Shown here piece by piece: positions 17,851 to 26,579 of a DNA stretch of 64,000 bases (position 1 is its first letter; the number at the start of each line of letters is the position of its first letter). The stretch is taken from NCBI GenBank assembly GCA_023212695.1, contig JALCCG010000004.1:206133-270132 (forward strand), written 5' to 3'. The notes below the pieces were generated by a model. It had not been told where the DNA came from. It made no database searches and was given only the letters and a program-made list of their open reading frames with translations. This stretch comes from Sporisorium sorghi (Eukaryota; Basidiomycota; Ustilaginomycetes; Ustilaginales; Ustilaginaceae). The translations under genes were made by a program, and so were the position numbers.

Positions 17851-18072
17851 TTATTTGACAAACGCTAACGCCTTCGCCAGCACCTCATCCTCTGTTGGTG
17901 CGCTGACATAGCGGCCGTTAATATAAATAAACGCGCGTTTGCCGCATGGACCGCAATAGGATTTACAGCCGATCTTAATATCGGCATCCGGGACCAATTT
18001 CTGAATCTTCGGGATCATTGTTTTCAACCTTGTGTGTCTGCATTTCTCGCAGACGCGGATATCGTTAGCCAT
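17851..18072 (-). CDS. DUF1450 domain small cysteine-rich protein (YuzB-like)
   Basis: A 73-residue cytosolic protein with five cysteines in two groups: CEKC at residues 8-11, and C36, C40 and C43 in GCKSYCGPCGKRAF, followed by YINGRYVSAPTEDEV. This is the DUF1450 pattern and suggests a metal or thioredoxin-like site. The function is not known. It lies 30 bases after the A-type-like gene on the same strand, so the two probably form an operon. Confidence 0.85.
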   Translation of the reverse strand: MANDIRVCEKCRHTRLKTMIPKIQKLVPDADIKIGCKSYCGPCGKRAFIYINGRYVSAPTEDEVLAKALAFVK

Positions 18073-18102
18073 GGAATATTACCTTCTTCATTCTGAAGTG
18101 AC

Positions 18103-18405
18103 CTAGTGGTCGCCGTGATTGCCTTGGGTCGGATTTGTAATCACAAAACCTTCCTCAGGGAAATAAAGATAGTCGATTTTGACACCGTCCAGGAAGGGTT
18201 GTCCAGCCTCCAAGATGACGTCGATCTCTTTATCTGTGGAGACAACGACATCCGTTTCCTTAGGTGTATCCATGTCGAGCCCGTAATGGGCATGATCTCC
18301 ATGCGCGTGGGTAACCACGACGCGAAGTTTCTTGCCCGTGTTCTCTTCCTTGTCCAGCTCTCGCTTTATAACCTTGGCCGCATTGCGGGTAATTTTACAT
18401 TTCAC
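18103..18405 (-). CDS. HesB/IscA (A-type) fold protein lacking the cysteine ligands
   Basis: The 100-residue protein follows A-type Fe-S carrier architecture: an N-terminal helix (ITRNAAKVIKREL), then a hairpin ending in HAHYGLDMDTP where normal members have GCSGLSYGLxxD, a GVKIDYLYF strand and a FVITNPTQGNHGDH tail where normal members end in a Cys-Gly-Cys motif. The ligand cysteines are replaced by His, Gly or Asp, and the protein has only one Cys (residue 3). Normal cluster transfer is thus unlikely; metal binding by the His cluster is possible. It is upstream of DUF1450 in the same direction. Confidence 0.78.
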   Translation of the reverse strand: MKCKITRNAAKVIKRELDKEENTGKKLRVVVTHAHGDHAHYGLDMDTPKETDVVVSTDKEIDVILEAGQPFLDGVKIDYLYFPEEGFVITNPTQGNHGDH

Positions 18406-18536
18406 GTATATTCATCTCCTCACGGATGGTTCATTCAATATGTTATTGTAGACCCCAGCCGACTTTTTCGCAAGGGCCCTGTCTATTCCGGAGCCTGAAT
18501 TCCGCCTATCGGGCACGCTTGCAGGTACCTTGTTAT

Positions 18537-18782
18537 CTAGCTGGGCAGACTCGGGTATTTGCGCTCGACACGGGATACAAACCAGTTCATCAGCAGCATC
18601 GTAAATCCGATATCATCAATCGGCAGCAGAGGCATCAAGTCCGGCAGCACCCAGTACAGCGCAACTGGAATCAGGAATAACAGCTTGTCCCCTAGCGCAA
18701 CCTGGGAAGAGGTCAAGTAACCGAATATCCGCTGGAATACGTGCGACCAGCGCCGAAGCGACCATAATCTTCTCCACTTCAT
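18537..18782 (-). CDS. Small DUF1232/YkvA-like membrane protein
   Basis: An 81-residue protein with a basic N-terminus and a hydrophobic core (FLIPVALYWVLPDLMPLLPIDDIGF), close to the DUF1232 pattern with Pro-Asp-Leu and a Pro-x-Asp-Asp turn. Function unknown. ATG 18782 is chosen because GGAGGG lies 9 bases before it; the longer open frame to 18833 has no such site. Confidence 0.7.
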   Translation of the reverse strand: MKWRRLWSLRRWSHVFQRIFGYLTSSQVALGDKLLFLIPVALYWVLPDLMPLLPIDDIGFTMLLMNWFVSRVERKYPSLPS

Positions 18783-18983
18783 GGTGTTTCCCTCCATTTC
18801 AACTGCATGTCTATATATCATTACCCAATTCACGAATCTCTAAGAAAACCTTAGCATCACGGTATTCGAGACCCTTACATTCGGTATAGGCGAAAAGAGA
18901 CCACTGCCATGATCCATTATAGCAGCGGCCGTCTTTCTCTGTATATGCTATACGTTGCAGTGCCTTTTTCGTTTCAAAACAGC

Positions 18984-20186
18984 CTATCTCAAAGACATGA
19001 ACGCAGCCAGGACGGATCCCACCTCTACACACAGATCTTCGAAATCTTCGAGCGGCAGCGGATTAATGCCATAACCAATCTCCACCGTGAAACCCGGCTT
19101 CCGAAAATGCTGAATAAACCAATCTTTGTAACCCGCATCACTGCCCTGCAGCTTAACCGGACGATAACCGCTTGCCTGACCCAATGTTCTGGCCATACCC
19201 TCGCTTTCCGGCGGCTCGTAATCCCGATAATTCCAATAGATCTCTTTCCCCTGACTATGAAGCGAGATCGCACGATCCGGTGAGATGTCCAGGGTATGCT
19301 GATACAACACGATGGCTTCCGCCTCGCATAACGGTGCGCTTCCCGCATAATCCTGCGGCGAAGGCCTGACCTTCCCCCTACGCGCCAATTCCTCATCCCA
19401 GTGGGCAGGGAATTGGTCTCCCAGATCTACACCGTTAATATTGGCTTTCCAGCGGCGAAAATCCTCACGCCCGCTATTCCATTCAAGGAGACGCTCGTAA
19501 TATGGATGAGAAGGCGTAACCCCTTCTTGTACAAGCTCTACGCCGTCCGGATTCGCCATCGGCACAATCCATAATGTATAGTTTCGGTACCACTCATCCG
19601 GCTCATAAGAATAGACCGATGAACCTTCCGTCAAGGCTTGTGCGTATTCCTCCAGAAACCGCATCAGGCAGGGGCTCGTCATCCATTCATTGGCATGCAA
19701 AGCGGCATTGATGTGAAGGTTTTTAGGGCCTCTACCGATTTTAGCTGCATAAATCGGTTTGCCCATAACACTCCTGCCGATGATACTCCACTCGATTGCA
19801 GGATAATGCAGCTGCATCTCTTGTATATCCCGCTCCAAATCCCGCGGTCCATATTCGCCGGATAATCGTATCCAATGTTTATGCGTTGTTGCCGGAAGGA
19901 CAATCGTTTTTCCCTGTGGCAGATGGTTCGCCGATAACCCGGGGTTCAGCTCTTCCAGAGCTTCCTTCCGAAAACGAAAGGTTCCGGCAATACTATCAAA
20001 GGTATCATGTTCCTGAATAACATACCGTCGACGCAATGAAGTAGGAAGATATAACATTTGTCCCTGCTGGAGGTACGGCTGCTGCGCCGCCCATGGATTC
20101 GCCGTAATCAGCTGTTCAAACGCCAGACTGTATCTGGCCGCCACGCGTCTAAGCGTATCGCCTTTCTGTACGACATATTGCTGCAT
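18984..20186 (-). CDS. LysM-M14 peptidase, gamma-D-glutamyl-(L)-meso-diaminopimelate peptidase I type
   Basis: The 400-residue protein has two N-terminal LysM domains (about residues 2-48, beginning YVVQKGDTLRRVA, and 54-98, YVIQEHDTFDSIA) and a zinc carboxypeptidase M14 domain. Zinc ligands are in LHANEWMTSP (HxxE), with the later His in SLHSQGKEIYW and the catalytic Glu in FTVEIGYGINPLP. The arrangement matches endopeptidase I of Lysinibacillus sphaericus, which trims peptide cross-links of the wall or cortex. No signal peptide is visible, as in that enzyme, suggesting action in the mother cell or after lysis. Confidence 0.9.
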   Translation of the reverse strand: MQQYVVQKGDTLRRVAARYSLAFEQLITANPWAAQQPYLQQGQMLYLPTSLRRRYVIQEHDTFDSIAGTFRFRKEALEELNPGLSANHLPQGKTIVLPATTHKHWIRLSGEYGPRDLERDIQEMQLHYPAIEWSIIGRSVMGKPIYAAKIGRGPKNLHINAALHANEWMTSPCLMRFLEEYAQALTEGSSVYSYEPDEWYRNYTLWIVPMANPDGVELVQEGVTPSHPYYERLLEWNSGREDFRRWKANINGVDLGDQFPAHWDEELARRGKVRPSPQDYAGSAPLCEAEAIVLYQHTLDISPDRAISLHSQGKEIYWNYRDYEPPESEGMARTLGQASGYRPVKLQGSDAGYKDWFIQHFRKPGFTVEIGYGINPLPLEDFEDLCVEVGSVLAAFMSLR

Positions 20187-20281
20187 AATGGATTCCTTTC
20201 CGCGGCAAGGCCGCTTCGATTAGCGTCCATTCCATGTATATGAGCAGCTGGTTGTCCAACATGTATGCTGTGAAATTGAAT

Positions 20282-20323
20282 AAGCAGACCGCTAAGGTGA
20301 TATCCCTTGTCCGGCCTGCTTAT
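20282..20323 (-). terminator. Intrinsic terminator after glutamate racemase
   Basis: On the minus strand, AAGCAGGCCGGACAAGGG pairs imperfectly with CCTTAGCGGTCTGCTT, followed by a T-rich stretch. It lies between murI and the LysM-M14 gene. Confidence 0.65.
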
Positions 20324-20372
20324 GTTGATGACCTTCATCGTTCCTGGTAAGCCCAAGGAAATGAACCATGGA

Positions 20373-21179
20373 TTATAGCTTCGTAATTTGCCAAACAACC
20401 GGCGTCCGTTTGATATGATCCCCGAGCCATTCCGTAGCGATGCTCTGGAAAATCACCGGATCTCCTGTACAGAAGAATTGATGCACCGGGCTTTCCTCAC
20501 TGCTTGCGAGTTGGCCTTTATCGTACAGAATGGTACTGACTTCACGTGCTGTCTCATCGGCGGAGCTGATCAGCTTGACAGCCGGACCCATGACGGTCTG
20601 AATGGTATTCCTGAGAAACGGATAATGTGTGCAGCCCAGGATAAGGCAATCTATGGACGTGTCCTTGATGCCTCTCAGGGATTCTTGCACAACCTGCAAG
20701 GATTCCTTAGAGCGAAATAATCCATGTTCGACGAGCGGCACCAGCTTAGGGCAGGCTTGGCTCTGCACCTCGACATAAGGTGACAGCTGTTTCAGAGCCG
20801 CTGTATACGCTCCACTGCCAATGGTACCCGTTGTGCCGATCACGCCGACATTACCGGTCTTGGTTGCACTGATTGCGGCTCTGGCACCGGGGTGAATAAC
20901 ACCGATTACCGGAACAGACACTTTAGACGAAATATAATCGAGCGCCGCCGCCGTTGCTGTATTACAGGCGATAACAATCATTTTGGGATCATATTGAATT
21001 AAATAATCTACAATTTGCTCCGTAAATAATCGGACTTCTTCCGGCGTACGGGGTCCGTAGGGTGCGCGGGCTGTATCTCCGAAATAAATAATCTTCTCTC
21101 TCGGGAGCTGTCTCATCACTTCTTTAGCGACAGTCAGCCCGCCCACACCCGAGTCTAGTATTGCGATTGCTTGCTGCAC
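20373..21179 (-). CDS. murI: Glutamate racemase
   Basis: Makes D-glutamate for peptidoglycan. The 268-residue protein has the N-terminal AILDSGVGGLTVAKEV, YFGDTARAPYG, the first catalytic Cys in IACNTATAAA (C72) and the second in LILGCTHYPFLR near residue 185. It is of normal length and appears intact. It is followed by its own terminator, so it is transcribed singly. A conserved Ser-Glu-rich insertion near residue 230 is unremarkable. Confidence 0.96.
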   Translation of the reverse strand: MQQAIAILDSGVGGLTVAKEVMRQLPREKIIYFGDTARAPYGPRTPEEVRLFTEQIVDYLIQYDPKMIVIACNTATAAALDYISSKVSVPVIGVIHPGARAAISATKTGNVGVIGTTGTIGSGAYTAALKQLSPYVEVQSQACPKLVPLVEHGLFRSKESLQVVQESLRGIKDTSIDCLILGCTHYPFLRNTIQTVMGPAVKLISSADETAREVSTILYDKGQLASSEESPVHQFFCTGDPVIFQSIATEWLGDHIKRTPVVWQITKL

Positions 21180-21408
21180 GAACCCACCGCTTCCTTCTTA
21201 TCATATTCATGGTTTACAGTGATACCATATGTCATTTCGGATCGAAATGTACCTTAAATCTTACCCCAATTTACCTTTGTCTTCAATAAGGACGCCGCTG
21301 TAGAGCCCTCCTCTTACTTTGTTCATGCAATTGTAGGACTCTTGTGCTATTCGTCAAACGTGGGTAGTTTATACTATAATGAGTGCGCATAGTAAAGGAG
21401 AATATCAC

Positions 21409-22506
21409 GTGAATGACAACATACATCCATCTGAACTTATCAAGTCGGCGGAACAATTTATCGGGCTCTGTTATGCAGAACTAAACCGGACTCAGGAAGA
21501 AGCGGAATCCCGGCTCATGGACATCCGCTCACAGATCGAGCTCACAGGTACATATGAGCATACGTCAGAGGAGCTGACGCACGGAGCCAAAATGGCCTGG
21601 CGAAACAGCAACCGCTGCATCGGCAGATTATTCTGGGATCGGCTCAAAGTAACCGATGCCAGACACTTGAGCAAGACTTCTGACGTCTTTTCGGAGCTTA
21701 TCCGGCATATCGAGAATGCCACCAATGGCGGAAAGATCGTACCGACCATTACGATTTTCAAACCATCCCGTCCAGGTGAACCCCCGCTCACGATCAAAAA
21801 CCATCAATTAATACGATATGCGGGCTACGAAACGCCTGACGGTACAGTAGGTGACCCGGCTTCCATATCCTTCACGAAGGAATGCATGGAGCTTGGGTGG
21901 CAAGGTGATTTGACCCATCATGATGTCCTGCCGCTCGTTGTTCAGCAAGGCAACGAACCGCCGGAATGGCTGTCGATTCCACACTCCTCTGTACTGGAGG
22001 TTTCCTTGGAGCATCCGGAACTGCCGGACCTTATCGACCAGGAGTTAAAATGGTACGGGGTGCCCATCATATCGGATATGCTGCTGGAGATCGGCGGAAT
22101 TATGTATACGGCCGCCCCGTTTAATGGCTGGTATATGGGAACCGAGATTGGAGCCCGCAACTTGGCAGATAAGGAACGTTACAACAAACTTCCGCTTATT
22201 GCCGAGCTTATGGGGCAGGATACGTCCAGCGAATCCACCTTGTGGCGGGATCGCGCACTGGTTGAACTGAATTATGCCGTGCTCTATTCCTTCAAAAAAG
22301 CAGGCGTCAGCATCGTAGATCACCATACGGCGGCGACCCAGTTCGGCTTGTTTGAACGACGGGAAGAGCAGGCGAAGCGTGAGCTTACCGGGGATTGGAG
22401 CTGGTTGATCCCTCCAGTCTCACCAGCGACAACGCATATTTTTCATAAATCCTATAATAACGAAATCCGTTCGCCGTATTTTCATTACAGGAACAAGGGG
22501 CAGTAA
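21409..22506 (+). CDS. nos: Bacterial nitric-oxide synthase oxygenase
   Basis: Oxidises arginine to citrulline and NO with haem and a pterin. It has only the oxygenase domain and borrows reductase partners. The 365-residue protein has the haem-ligand Cys in [10 protein letters not shown] (C70), and the substrate-site part is [16 protein letters not shown] with the Arg-binding Glu. The late region DHHTAATQF and the C-terminal [15 protein letters not shown] are diagnostic. The open frame runs to 21379, but GTG 21409 has AAAGGAGA 7 bases before it and fits the family length. It stands alone between convergent/divergent neighbours and has a good terminator. Confidence 0.95.
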   Translation: MNDNIHPSELIKSAEQFIGLCYAELNRTQEEAESRLMDIRSQIELTGTYEHTSEELTHGAKMAWRNSNRCIGRLFWDRLKVTDARHLSKTSDVFSELIRHIENATNGGKIVPTITIFKPSRPGEPPLTIKNHQLIRYAGYETPDGTVGDPASISFTKECMELGWQGDLTHHDVLPLVVQQGNEPPEWLSIPHSSVLEVSLEHPELPDLIDQELKWYGVPIISDMLLEIGGIMYTAAPFNGWYMGTEIGARNLADKERYNKLPLIAELMGQDTSSESTLWRDRALVELNYAVLYSFKKAGVSIVDHHTAATQFGLFERREEQAKRELTGDWSWLIPPVSPATTHIFHKSYNNEIRSPYFHYRNKGQ

Positions 22507-22533
22507 TATCATCCCTCATCTCCAATTCACAGC

Positions 22534-22567
22534 AAAGCCGGGGTCTCAAATGAGACACCGGCTTTCA
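22534..22567 (+). terminator. Intrinsic terminator of nos
   Basis: AAAGCCGG-G-GTCTCA / TGAGAC-A-CCGGCTTT forms a near-perfect hairpin. The T-run is short. Confidence 0.8.
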
Positions 22568-22630
22568 TGTATTTTGGCATATTGCTTATCCTCATGAATG
22601 ATGCGCTAGATACCGAATGCTAAACTCTTG

Positions 22631-22996
22631 TTAATCGTTGACCTTCACATCCGGAGTGTAGGACGCAAACGGCTCTTCTTCAAAATCCTCGTCATCAAAT
22701 GAAGAGACCTGCGCAACTTCTTCTTCAGCCAGCCAGCTCTCTTGCCGGTTACGCCATGACTGAATGTCGGAGATTACGTTCTCTGCCCGATCGGTCATGA
22801 TCCCAATCAGATTAACGCCTTGCTCTCCTACCTTCTCCGCTACCTCCTGAACCTTGCTGCCGATACCCCGGGCGCCGTCAGCAATATCCCCTCGAAGCTC
22901 TTTGCCGGATTTCGGAGCCAGAAGAAGCGCTGTAACGGAACCTGCAACACTGCCGATCAATACTCCCCAGAGGAGTCCTTTGCCCTTCTCTTTCAT
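22631..22996 (-). CDS. YtxH domain-containing protein
   Basis: The 121-residue protein has a glycine-rich membrane helix at residues 7-27 (LLWGVLIGSVAGSVTALLLAP) followed by KSGKELR and an amphipathic helical region, which define the YtxH/GvpP-like family. The acidic C-terminus carries EVAQVSSFDDEDFEEEPF. Function is unknown; members are membrane or envelope-stress associated. It lies 15 bases after the DUF948 gene on the same strand. DUF948-YtxH pairs are common, so they probably act together. Confidence 0.88.
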   Translation of the reverse strand: MKEKGKGLLWGVLIGSVAGSVTALLLAPKSGKELRGDIADGARGIGSKVQEVAEKVGEQGVNLIGIMTDRAENVISDIQSWRNRQESWLAEEEVAQVSSFDDEDFEEEPFASYTPDVKVND

Positions 22997-23011
22997 ATCC
23001 CATCTCTCCTT

Positions 23012-23464
23012 CTATTTGGCCTGCCCTTCGCCGGACTTGGAGGTGTACCTGCTCCATGAATGCCAGAGTGTCATCCCGGCATCCACCCATCGGAACATCT
23101 CCCCGATTTGACGTTCATTATCGAGGCGTGCACGTTCCAAATGCTCGATGGCGGTGATGGAGGCTTTTTTCCCTACGGCGTGAACGGTATCTGCCGTCTT
23201 GGCTACCGCCGATGCAGCATCAGTCATGGAAGCGGCAAAAGCCTCGCCAGCTGCCAGCTGACGCTGAATCATCTCTAAAGAGACAGACGTTTGCCGGAGC
23301 ACCTGCGAGGCCTCCTGTGCTAATTGAGTACTGTCTTCCTCAAGCCTGCTCAGCATGGCCTCGGTCCGGTTCAGCAGTTTCTTCATCGACAGCATCACGA
23401 TGATCGCTGCTACCGCAATCAGAACGATGCCGAGGCCAGCCACCAGCGCACTCCACTCTGTCAT
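23012..23464 (-). CDS. DUF948 domain-containing membrane protein
   Basis: The 150-residue protein has one N-terminal membrane helix (about residues 7-26, GLGIVLIAVAAIIVMLSM), a long coiled coil with repeated Leu and Glu, and a charged C-terminus. This matches DUF948, a family of unknown function usually linked to YtxH genes. It is the first gene of the DUF948-YtxH pair and has a strong GGAGGAG site before its start. Confidence 0.85.
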   Translation of the reverse strand: MTEWSALVAGLGIVLIAVAAIIVMLSMKKLLNRTEAMLSRLEEDSTQLAQEASQVLRQTSVSLEMIQRQLAAGEAFAASMTDAASAVAKTADTVHAVGKKASITAIEHLERARLDNERQIGEMFRWVDAGMTLWHSWSRYTSKSGEGQAK

Positions 23465-23635
23465 AGGGAACTCCTCCTTTCGTCCGACCGGGCGAATGCC
23501 TAGTCGCTTGATGCATTATAAGCAGGATGGGCTTGTATTGACACAACATCACAAGTTTTTTTTATTTCCGGCAAGGAACAAAACCGGAATCGGCAGGGCT
23601 TCGGACAACGTGTGTTTATGGATGGATCCCCACAT

Positions 23636-23670
23636 AGAAACAGACCGCTCAAGGGATTCTTGGCGGTCTG
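23636..23670 (-). terminator. Intrinsic terminator of the DUF86 gene
   Basis: CAGACCGCCAAG with CTTGAGCGGTCTG (minus strand, one bulge), followed by TTTCT. Confidence 0.75.
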
Positions 23671-23742
23671 CTGCGAATAGTTATAGAGTCGAGCCTATAT
23701 TAACTAACATGGGAACTGCTTCTAAAGAGATACAGCAAGCAG

Positions 23743-24165
23743 TTAATACATTTCATTTTTCAGATAATGGCGTACGTTCTCAGCAAACTGCTCCAGCACA
23801 TCAGGCAGAGCGGCAGTTAAAGGATGAAGTGTATGCCTGTCCCATTCATAGTAGTCCTGAACGAGCGGTTTACGCAGTCTGACCAGCTCCAGCAGCACGG
23901 TATGAACCTCTTGAGGGAACACCTTTTCCTCATGGTTGATGTCCATAATATCCTCATAGCTGCTGGCATCCCGCATAATAAACCCATCAATCAGATAACT
24001 TCCGACATCCGTAACGACCTCAATCGCCAGATGAAGCCCGCGCTCCTGTACCAAGCCAAGCACCAGGCCCCCATCCCATGATTGCGCCGCAGTCCGCAAT
24101 CCTTCAGCTATTTCAGGGATCGCTTTCAGCCGCCGTTCAATTTGCTCTTGATTCACATAATACAC
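23743..24165 (-). CDS. DUF86 family protein, YutE/HepT-like
   Basis: A 140-residue all-helical protein with MYYVNQEQIERRL at the start, the HLAIEVVTDVGSYLIDGFIMRDASSYEDI core and RKPLVQDYYEWD. HepT-type toxins carry the RX4HXY motif. Here and in B. subtilis YutE the His is replaced by Gln (RKxLVQxYY), so the RNase/AMPylation-linked activity is unlikely or altered. No MNT-type nucleotidyltransferase gene lies beside it, so it is not a recognisable toxin-antitoxin pair. Confidence 0.8.
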   Translation of the reverse strand: MYYVNQEQIERRLKAIPEIAEGLRTAAQSWDGGLVLGLVQERGLHLAIEVVTDVGSYLIDGFIMRDASSYEDIMDINHEEKVFPQEVHTVLLELVRLRKPLVQDYYEWDRHTLHPLTAALPDVLEQFAENVRHYLKNEMY

Positions 24166-24210
24166 GGCAAATCTCCTCCAGCCTGTTGTTGTATGTCTAT
24201 TGTAAACCGC

Positions 24211-24498
24211 CTACACTTCAAAATCGACGCTAAGCGTATGATCTTTCACCGTATTAATGTAACGGATGACTTCCTGATGAACAGGATGAACGGCATAAGC
24301 CTGCAGATCTTCAAGGTTATCCACTTCAACTATCAAAGCCAAATCATAAGAGCGCTCGGAGCGAATAACATCAGCCCCCGCTTCTATGGATCTGAGCATC
24401 GGGATCTTCCCATCCATGTCGCGCAGCACCTGAACCGTTTTCTCAATATTCTCAGCCGTCGGCTCCTTCAATTTAAAAAACACAATATGTTTAATCAT
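24211..24498 (-). CDS. Dabb (stress-responsive alpha/beta-barrel) family protein
   Basis: A 95-residue single-domain protein of the ferredoxin-like dimeric barrel fold. It begins IKHIVFFKLKEPT and has the central SYDLALIVEVDNLEDLQAYAVHPVHQEV of the Dabb family. Function unknown; some members are stress-induced. Start ATG 24498 is favoured by GGAGG 9 bases before it over the longer frame to 24513. Confidence 0.88.
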   Translation of the reverse strand: MIKHIVFFKLKEPTAENIEKTVQVLRDMDGKIPMLRSIEAGADVIRSERSYDLALIVEVDNLEDLQAYAVHPVHQEVIRYINTVKDHTLSVDFEV

Positions 24499-24627
24499 CG
24501 CCCGTTCCTCCATCTCTCGCGTTTATGTAATTCTCCCGTATCTATCATAACCCGTTCGTCCAAAAAAAGAAATCGCTCTCACCTACATGCAGGCCGGTAA
24601 ACCGTCCCGATACGGAGCCCGAGAAAA

Positions 24628-24672
24628 CAAAACAGGAGCATCGTCCGGCTGCTGCCGGAACGCGCTCCTGAT
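24628..24672 (-). terminator. Intrinsic terminator downstream of the broken dehydrogenase gene
   Basis: On the minus strand CAGGAGC...CCGG-loop-GCCGG...GCTCCTG is followed by TTTTGTTTT. Confidence 0.85.
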
Positions 24673-24705
24673 AGAACTTCCTGTTCTTGATAATTGTCAT
24701 TGATA

Positions 24706-26120
24706 TCATGAACTTAAACGGTTTAGCATGTTCTGGGCAATCCATATGCCCGCCGCCCCGGCTTGAGCAAGTCCCCTCGTAATTCCGGCTCCATCGCCAC
24801 CACAGAATAGACCCTTGATCTCCGTCTCGAAGGACTCCGTCAGCTTCGGCCGAGCGGAGTAGAACTTCGCCTCTACCCCGTAGAACAGTGTGTGCTCGGA
24901 TGCAATGCCCGGCGTGACTTTATCCAGCGCTTCAACCATCTCAATCAGGCTCTTCATCGTGTTGTAGGGCAGAACCAAGCCCAGATCTCCGGGGACTGCT
25001 TCCTGAAGAGTCGGCTCCAGAAAACCTTCGCGGATTCTGCCTTCGGTTGATCTTCGGCCGCGCAGCACGTCTCCGTATTTCTGTACAATAACACCGCCGC
25101 TGGATAAATCATTAGCCCGCTTGCAGATTTCCCGCGCGTATTCGTTAGGCTTGTCAAACGGCTCCGTGAACTTATGGGATACCAGCAGCGCAAAGTTCGT
25201 ATTGGCCGAGCCCAATGCCGGATCTTTATAGGAATGGCCGTTGGCTGCCATCACACCGCTGTGGTTCTCAACGACAACATGACCCGAAGGATTGCTGCAG
25301 AACGTTCTCACGCGGGTTCCAACCGAGGTATTAAAGATGAATTTGCCTTCATACAAGTGCTCATTAATTTCTCTCATGACCACGTCGGAGGTTTCAACAC
25401 GCACGCCCACATCCACTTGGTTGTTATGCATTTTCAATCTACGTTTTTTTAATATGCTGGTCAACCAGGCAGAGCCGTCTCGTCCCGGGGCAACCATAAC
25501 CAAATTCGCCTCATGAACCTCTCCGCCCTTCATTGCAATGCCGGTAACGCGGTACGTTCCGTCTTCTTTGACGGTAACCAGATCCTCTACCTCTGCCCGG
25601 AAGGCCATATCAATCCTGGTCTTCAAATATTCGTAGATCGATTTCAGAATCTCCAAATTTTGTTCGGTTCCAAGATGTCTTACCTGAGCGCGAAGCAGCT
25701 TAAGTCCTGCCGCATATCCTCGCTGCTCAATATCCCGAATCGCATTTGTGGTTGGATCCGTAATCGCCGGTGTCGCTCCATGCTCCCGATTAATGTCTGC
25801 CGGCTTGCTCGATTACGGCTGGTTTTGGCGGAGCTGGGGCATACAGTGACGGCAAATTCAACATAACGACAGAGTTTGGCGGCTGGATGACTGATTATTT
25901 GCCTGGCTCCAAGGTAATGGAGCTTATTCAATACGTGGATGCATATGGCTGGCGGACAGAGCTTGATTTTCTCCTCCAGAATCGGGCAGCTTCTCCGGTA
26001 AATATCATGCCCCTTGTCCACCAGCAGCACCTTGCTGCCCGGTGATTTCAATGTCAGTTCATAACACGCGAATATTCCCGCCGGTCCGGCGCCAACCACG
26101 ATAACATCATATTTGCTCAT
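24706..26120 (-). pseudogene. FAD-dependent dehydrogenase (uncharacterised NAD(P)/FAD oxidoreductase) broken by an internal inversion
   Basis: The N-terminal part is MSKYDVIVVGAGPAGIFACYEL (Rossmann FAD motif), then CPILEEKIKLCPPA, after which the frame loses the family pattern. The C-terminal part reads continuously from about 25798 down to 24706, including INREHGATPAITDPTTNA, GVRVETSDVV and the closing FCGGDGAGITRGLAQAGAAG. The missing middle (FGGAGAYSDGKFNI, TTEFGGWMTDYLPGSKVMEL) is present, but on the plus strand at 25798-25940. The segment is thus inverted in place. The gene is split into pieces and cannot make the whole enzyme in this orientation. The complete family is about 470 residues. 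Confidence 0.9.
25798..25940 (+). other. Inverted 143-bp segment inside the dehydrogenase gene
   Basis: Read on the plus strand it gives ACSITAGFGGAGAYSDGKF and GGWMTDYLPGSKVMELIQYV, the exact stretch that family members have between the two parts read on the minus strand. Both joins are in the expected places. Re-inversion would restore one frame if a single base (the C at 25797) is counted for both sides. Weak inverted repeats flank it: TGTCTGCCGGCT (25794-25805) and GGCTGGCGGACA (25947-25958), 9 of 12 matching. Confidence 0.85.
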
Positions 26121-26579
26121 CATATCCCCCTGTGTGTTTGACTGTACTCTTGCACACCGACTCCAGGCACAAAAAAATCCTGCTTCGAATAGGTATGCTT
26201 GCGCATCCTACTCGTAGTCAGGAATTTAAGGTCCCTTGTAGAAACCCCTGAACCTTATTATCAGGGATATACGAATAAGCATCATCCAACTTCAACAACC
26301 ACAGTTAATATAAACTCTAATTACGAATATGTCAAACATAATAATATTTATCGTTCGTGTTTTAAGCATAAACAAATAATAAATACTGATATAAAATAAT
26401 ATAATGACTAAAAGACGAACAATAACATCTGTAAACAAATTGTTAAACCAGGACTTTCAGACGATTACACTGCCCTTACAAATCACGTAACAACGAAATG
26501 GAAACAAATGTTTAACGATTGGCTATTGAAAAGTGAGTGTCGAATATTGTAGTATTGTGTTAAAAAAATCGGAGGAATT
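26121..26579. other. AT-rich gene-free region of about 460 bp
   Basis: Clearly richer in A+T than its surroundings, mostly between 26270 and 26560. Short frames such as 26199-26399 (plus) have no domain, no convincing ribosome site and unusual codon use, so I do not call them genes. It holds the promoter of the HTH gene at its right end. It may mark an old insertion or deletion site. Confidence 0.5.
26526..26555 (+). promoter_or_regulatory. Predicted sigma-A promoter for the tandem-HTH gene
   Basis: TTGAAA (26526-26531), an 18-base spacer, TAGTAT (26550-26555); GGAGG follows at 26571 and the start ATG at 26580. Confidence 0.6.

Noticed and set aside
23743..24165. HepT toxin of an MNT-HepT toxin-antitoxin system
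   Set aside because: The RX4HXY His is replaced by Gln and no nucleotidyltransferase gene is adjacent; it matches the YutE-like branch.
26199..26399. Plus-strand frame of 66 codons in the AT-rich region
   Set aside because: No ribosome site, Asn/Lys/Tyr-rich composition set by the AT content, and no recognised motif.
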